A stretch of 8,840 bases of DNA, from assembly GCA_018895765.1 (NCBI GenBank), contig JAHINX010000009.1, positions 1 through 8,840 of the forward strand, written 5' to 3'. A program made the position numbers and the translations under genes. The DNA comes from Patescibacteria group bacterium. GTDB lineage: Bacteria > Patescibacteriota > Patescibacteriia > GCA-002772895. The notes under the pieces were generated by a model. It was given only the letters and a program-made list of their open reading frames with translations. It did no database searches and had not been told where the DNA came from. This document shows, in pieces, positions 6,030 to 8,840 of this stretch (within the stretch, counting starts at the first letter, position 1; every line of letters starts with the position of its first letter).

Positions 6030-6058
6030 ATTATACATTATTAATAATATAAAAACAA
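6030..6058 (-). promoter_or_regulatory. Predicted lon promoter
   Basis: On the minus strand a perfect TATAAT (6035-6030) lies 17 nt after a weak TTGTTT (6058-6053). The surrounding DNA is almost pure A+T, so chance matches are likely. The start would leave a leader of about 70 nt that contains the inverted repeat at 5979-6000. Confidence 0.4.
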
Positions 6059-6094
6059 AGTCTAAAAAATAGATATATTGACGAACATATTACA

Positions 6095-6119
6095 ATAAGC
6101 GGGGTAAAGCCCCGCTTAT
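6095..6119 (-). terminator. Strong hairpin after mraY, probable transcript end
   Basis: ATAAGCGGGG (6095-6104) and CCCCGCTTAT (6110-6119) form a perfect 10-bp stem with a 5-nt loop, about 30 nt past the mraY stop. No continuous T run follows on either strand, so it may protect the 3' end or work with a factor rather than act as a simple intrinsic terminator. It separates mraY from the lon promoter. Confidence 0.5.
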
Positions 6120-6150
6120 GTTTCGGGTTTCAAGTTTTATATTTAATGGA

Positions 6151-7194
6151 TTACTTATCAATTAAAAACAATATCAACCCCAAAAGCGTGGTGACGGCGG
6201 AGATAATCCAAAAACGCATTACGATTTTTGGCTCGGACCAACCGATTGCTTCAAAATGATGATGAATTGGCGCGGCGAGAAAAACCTTTTTTCCGTGGCG
6301 CAATTTTTTGGAGGTAACTTGAATGATTACAGAAAAAGATTCCAGCATGAAAACAAAACCAATAAGTGGCAAAAGAAAAACAGTATTTGTGAGTAAGGCT
6401 ATAACACCCAGAGTGACGCCCAAAGACATGGCTCCAGTATCTCCCATAAAAAACCGCGCCGGATTTATATTGAACCATAAAAACGCCAACAGTGCGCCGG
6501 CGATAACTACGCAAAAACTCGCCAAGTCCGTTTTCCCCTGAACAAAAGCGATTGCCGCATAAGCCGTAAAAGCGGCAAGCAATGTGCCACCGGCAAGCCC
6601 GTCCAGACCGTCTGTTTCGTTTACAGAAAAACTGGTGGCAACAATTATAAAGATAAAAAGCGGGATATACCATATGCCAATATTAAAATTCCCCATAAAA
6701 GGGACATGTATCAAATCCCATTCCAACTTGGAATAAAACCACCAGGCGCCAACAATAGCAATCGCAGTATAAATCAAAAGCCGATAACGCATCGCCAATC
6801 CTCCGCCATGAGGACCAATACGCTTTACATTAAACCAATCGTCAACCAACCCAACGATGGCTGAAGCGACCAAAACACCCAAGGGCAAAAAGGTTTGTGG
6901 CCGGCTCAAAAAATCCAAATATCCAAAAGATTCCCAACCAAATATTTTATATCCATAATGCAAGGCAACGGCCAAGATTAGAACCGTAAGCCAAACCAAA
7001 ATACCGCCCATTGTCGGTGTGCCTGACTTTTCTTTATGGAGCCGAGAAACAGTCGGGGCTGATTTACTATCGCGTATTTGTTTTCCTAATTTAAATTTGT
7101 ACAAAAAACGCGTCAAAGCCGGCGTCATTATAAAAGCAATCGCAAACGATAGCGTCGCGAGCGTAAAAATTTTTGTTATTATCAATAAATCCAT
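6151..7194 (-). CDS. mraY: Phospho-MurNAc-pentapeptide transferase MraY
   Basis: MraY transfers phospho-MurNAc-pentapeptide from its UDP carrier to undecaprenyl phosphate, making lipid I, the first membrane step of peptidoglycan synthesis. The 347-residue protein is a near-normal length polytopic membrane enzyme. Visible motifs are the early SGTPTMGG (57-64), the aspartate pair in GLVDDW (115-120, Asp118 and Asp119), NETDGLDGLAGG (192-203), FMGDTGAMSLG (249-259) and the histidine loop APIHHHFEAIGWSEP (308-322). All the usual catalytic residues are present. The ATG start is firm by homology, but there is no Shine-Dalgarno site. A TATAAT only 2 nt upstream is too close to serve this start. The gene lies 55 nt after the three-helix protein gene and is probably cotranscribed with it. 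The gap is filled by the GGGG-rich heptamer array. A strong hairpin follows the stop. Confidence 0.96.
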   Translation of the reverse strand: MDLLIITKIFTLATLSFAIAFIMTPALTRFLYKFKLGKQIRDSKSAPTVSRLHKEKSGTPTMGGILVWLTVLILAVALHYGYKIFGWESFGYLDFLSRPQTFLPLGVLVASAIVGLVDDWFNVKRIGPHGGGLAMRYRLLIYTAIAIVGAWWFYSKLEWDLIHVPFMGNFNIGIWYIPLFIFIIVATSFSVNETDGLDGLAGGTLLAAFTAYAAIAFVQGKTDLASFCVVIAGALLAFLWFNINPARFFMGDTGAMSLGVTLGVIALLTNTVFLLPLIGFVFMLESFSVIIQVTSKKLRHGKKVFLAAPIHHHFEAIGWSEPKIVMRFWIISAVTTLLGLILFLIDK

Positions 7195-7203
7195 AAATTA
7201 TAA

Positions 7204-7245
7204 GTTAGGGGTCAGGGGTTAGGGGTTAGGGGTCAGGGGTCAGGT
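7204..7245. repeat. Six tandem GTYAGGG heptamers, G-quadruplex motif
   Basis: Six uninterrupted 7-nt units run GTTAGGG, GTCAGGG, GTTAGGG, GTTAGGG, GTCAGGG, GTCAGGT. This gives five GGGG tracts (7208-7211, 7215-7218, 7222-7225, 7229-7232, 7236-7239) separated by 3-nt loops TTA or TCA, a textbook G-quadruplex pattern similar to eukaryotic telomere DNA. The G-rich strand is the template strand for mraY, so the mRNA leader would be C-rich. It fills most of the gap between the upstream gene and mraY. Confidence 0.9.
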
Positions 7246-7249
7246 GTTA

Positions 7250-7654
7250 TTATACCGATGGTGCGCTCCAGTTAATGTAAATAACAATTATTACAGATGC
7301 AAAAAGGGCAAGCAAAAATATCGTAGCCGAAGCACTCAAAAAATAAGATAACAATTTATTTTTAAAATAAAATATGTTGGATAAAATAAAATTTAATAAA
7401 AAAACCACTGTGGCGATACTGGTAAAAACAAAGAAATTCTCAGGTCCGCCGAGCCAGTCAACTCCCAGATAAATTGAATAATGGAGGGAAAGAAAGACTG
7501 TTTCTTTTATTGAAAAAAGCGCCCAGATAACAGCCCCCCAGATAGCCAGCACTAAAGTAAAAGAAATAAAAAAATTACAAACTAAGAATTTGTCGTGCCA
7601 GCTCCTCGGGTTAAAAAAAAGATTGTTGATTTTACCTTCTCTCTTTGTGAGCAT
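7250..7654 (-). CDS. Three-helix membrane protein, hypothetical
   Basis: This is a 134-residue protein from the ATG at 7654. It has a short basic N-terminus (MLTKREGKINN), a polar segment with NPRSWHDKF (15-23), and three hydrophobic helices at roughly 24-46, 71-93 and 104-128. Between the first two is an aromatic-rich stretch with LHYSIYLGVDWLGGPENFF. No catalytic motif is seen and I cannot name a function; such small membrane proteins are common in CPR genomes. The frame extends to an ATG at 7750 (166 residues), but that start lies in AT-rich divergent promoter DNA and would overlap the pilB promoter, so I prefer 7654. A TATAAT at 7678-7673 gives a very short leader and no Shine-Dalgarno site. 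Probably cotranscribed with mraY. Confidence 0.65.
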   Translation of the reverse strand: MLTKREGKINNLFFNPRSWHDKFLVCNFFISFTLVLAIWGAVIWALFSIKETVFLSLHYSIYLGVDWLGGPENFFVFTSIATVVFLLNFILSNIFYFKNKLLSYFLSASATIFLLALFASVIIVIYINWSAPSV

Positions 7655-7672
7655 AATCAAAATAATTACTCT

Positions 7673-7704
7673 ATTATAATAACATATTTTTTCATATTTT
7701 GCAA
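7673..7704 (-). promoter_or_regulatory. Predicted promoter for the three-helix protein and mraY
   Basis: A perfect TATAAT on the minus strand (7678-7673) has TTGCAA upstream (7704-7699) at a long spacing of 20 nt, so only the -10 box is convincing. Transcription would start about 12 nt before the ATG at 7654. Confidence 0.4.
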
Positions 7705-7719
7705 TGAAGGTGGTATAAT
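7691..7719 (+). promoter_or_regulatory. Predicted pilB promoter with extended -10
   Basis: TGGTATAAT (7711-7719) is an extended -10 box of the TGn type, with TTCATA (7691-7696) 17 nt upstream matching four of six -35 positions. It overlaps the opposing promoter at 7673-7704, so the two may compete. The pilB leader would be about 75 nt. Confidence 0.55.
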
Positions 7720-7763
7720 AGTAATGTAATAAAAATAATACATACCTCATAATCGAAAAGAAT

Positions 7764-7797
7764 GTAATTAGTAATTTGTAATTAATAATTAGTAATT
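7764..7797. repeat. Iterated TAATTAGTAATT-type repeat before pilB
   Basis: The pilB leader holds four imperfect units built on GTAATTAGTAAT, TTGTAATTAATA and ATTAGTAATT. It has the same style as the ATTGATAATTGA iterations after ftsW and lon, but is not the same sequence. It fills the place where a ribosome site would be expected. Confidence 0.5.
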
Positions 7798-7799
7798 CT

Positions 7800-8840
7800 A
7801 TGCTCTACACTTCCCGCCTTAGGGAGCTATTGCTTCGCAAAAAAATAATCACTAAACAAAACATCGAACTTTATTTAAAAGCCGCCCGTAAAGAGCGTGT
7901 GTCTTTGGAAGAGTATATTATCAAGCATAAAATCTTGACAGAAGAAGCGCTATATTCCGCCATAGCAAATTATTTCAAACTGCCTTTTATAAAACTAAAA
8001 GACTTGGTCCTTAGGAAAGACATTTTGTTTTTGGTGCCTGAAGTGATTGCCTATACTCATAAAATAGTCGCTTTTGATAAACAGGAAAATACGCTAAAGC
8101 TTGCTATTACAAATCCCGACGATATCCAAACGATAGAATTTATAGCAAAAAAAACAGGGCTCACGCCAGAGCTATCAATTGCGCTTCCCACTGAAATTAA
8201 TGAATGCCTAAAACAATACCGCCTTTCCTTAAAAGCGGAGTTCCATGATATCGCAACAAAACCGAAAAAAATAGAAGATAAAAAAGACTTGCAGGAATTG
8301 GCAGAAAATTTACCTATTGTCCGTATTGTTGACAGCTTATTGGAACATGCAATTTTTGAAGGCGCATCAGATATCCATATTGAGCCGATTGAAAAAGAGC
8401 TTATCATCAGATATAGAGTCGATGGTATTTTGAGAAAAGTAATGACCTTGCCAAAAAACGTTCATCCAGGCGTTATTGCAAGAATAAAAATTCTCTCTAA
8501 TTTAAAATTGGATGAGCATCGGCTTCCACAAGATGGGCGTTTTAAAATAGAAACGAAAGAATATAAAATCTCTTTCCGCGTATCCATTATGCCGATATTT
8601 GATGGAGAAAAAATAGTAATGCGCCTTTTAAATGAAAGCGCAAAACCGCTCTCATTGGAAGATTTGGGACTTTTAAAAAGGCCTCTTGGAATTGTGCAAA
8701 GAAATATCAAGCGCCCGCATGGCATTATACTTGTCACCGGACCAACCGGTTCAGGAAAAACAACAACTCTCTATTCTATAATGTATCTTCTAAATAAGCC
8801 AGAAGTAAACATTGCTACGGTTGAAGACCCTGTTGAATAC
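7800..8840 (+). CDS. pilB: Type IV pilus assembly ATPase PilB (GspE family), partial
   Basis: PilB/GspE ATPases form cytoplasmic hexamers that drive pilin assembly at the inner membrane. The first 347 codons are present and in frame to the right edge; full-length relatives have about 550-580 residues, so roughly 60% is here. An N-terminal helical region is followed by a GspE N-domain (about 47-140), a charged linker (about 145-165) and the ATPase core. The core has GASDIHIEP (188-196), RYRVDG, HRLPQDGRF (240-248) with conserved arginines, Walker A GPTGSGKT (314-321) and the acidic motif TVEDPVEY (340-347) at the edge. Walker B and the zinc-binding tetracysteine region would lie beyond the window. 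The ATG start at 7800 has no Shine-Dalgarno site; the frame before it is repeat DNA. GspE of a secretion system is the alternative, but Patescibacteria normally carry type IV pili. It is divergent from the mraY group. Confidence 0.92.
   Translation, partial: MLYTSRLRELLLRKKIITKQNIELYLKAARKERVSLEEYIIKHKILTEEALYSAIANYFKLPFIKLKDLVLRKDILFLVPEVIAYTHKIVAFDKQENTLKLAITNPDDIQTIEFIAKKTGLTPELSIALPTEINECLKQYRLSLKAEFHDIATKPKKIEDKKDLQELAENLPIVRIVDSLLEHAIFEGASDIHIEPIEKELIIRYRVDGILRKVMTLPKNVHPGVIARIKILSNLKLDEHRLPQDGRFKIETKEYKISFRVSIMPIFDGEKIVMRLLNESAKPLSLEDLGLLKRPLGIVQRNIKRPHGIILVTGPTGSGKTTTLYSIMYLLNKPEVNIATVEDPVEY

Noticed and set aside
6251..6673. 140-codon minus-strand frame inside mraY
   Set aside because: It is a shifted frame of the same strand within the conserved mraY coding region, and its cysteine- and arginine-rich composition is typical of a shadow frame.
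7197..7202. TATAAT on the minus strand next to the mraY ATG
   Set aside because: It is only 2 nt from the start codon, so transcription would begin inside the gene, and no -35 box is present because that position is in the heptamer array.
7204..7245. Heptamer array considered as a CRISPR array or an assembly artefact
   Set aside because: Seven-nt units without spacers are not CRISPR. The units carry ordered T/C variation and flank intact genes, so it does not look like simple sequencing noise.

Overview
The window looks like a piece of a Patescibacteria (CPR) chromosome, most likely Parcubacteria-like. This is inferred from AT-rich sequence, small single-copy genes, mostly weak or absent Shine-Dalgarno sites, a reduced cell-wall gene set beside a type IV pilus ATPase, and intergenic gaps full of short AT-rich iterated words. 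TAA, TAG and TGA all appear as stops and the large genes are intact under the ordinary bacterial code, so a lineage reading TGA as glycine is unlikely. No rRNA, tRNA, CRISPR array or transposase gene was seen.

Layout. Positions 1-350 hold no supportable gene but carry a good forward promoter (172-200). A tiny, extremely acidic ORF (351-515, +) is followed at once by a ~190-nt near-perfect foldback element (521-710), which also abuts the stop of murG (710-1747, -). Further right on the minus strand lie a small two-helix membrane protein (1948-2193), ftsW (2370-3467), lon (3597-5951), mraY (6151-7194) and a three-helix membrane protein (7250-7654). Divergently on the plus strand, pilB starts at 7800 and runs off the right edge.

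How the genes work together. MraY makes lipid I, MurG turns it into lipid II, and FtsW polymerises lipid II at the septum. In minus-strand reading order mraY-ftsW-murG keeps the order of the classical division and cell-wall cluster, but lon sits where murD is expected. Separate promoters and hairpins suggest that lon, the 81-residue protein and murG are each transcribed on their own, so the old operon appears to be broken up. PilB would power pilus extension.

The most unusual content is non-coding. There is a REP-like hairpin family with compensating stem changes next to the 3' ends of ftsW and lon. A telomere-like array of six heptamers, with five GGGG tracts, lies directly upstream of mraY. 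The MITE-like foldback has a diverged extra arm on the far side of the acidic ORF. No complete new defence or mobile system is visible.
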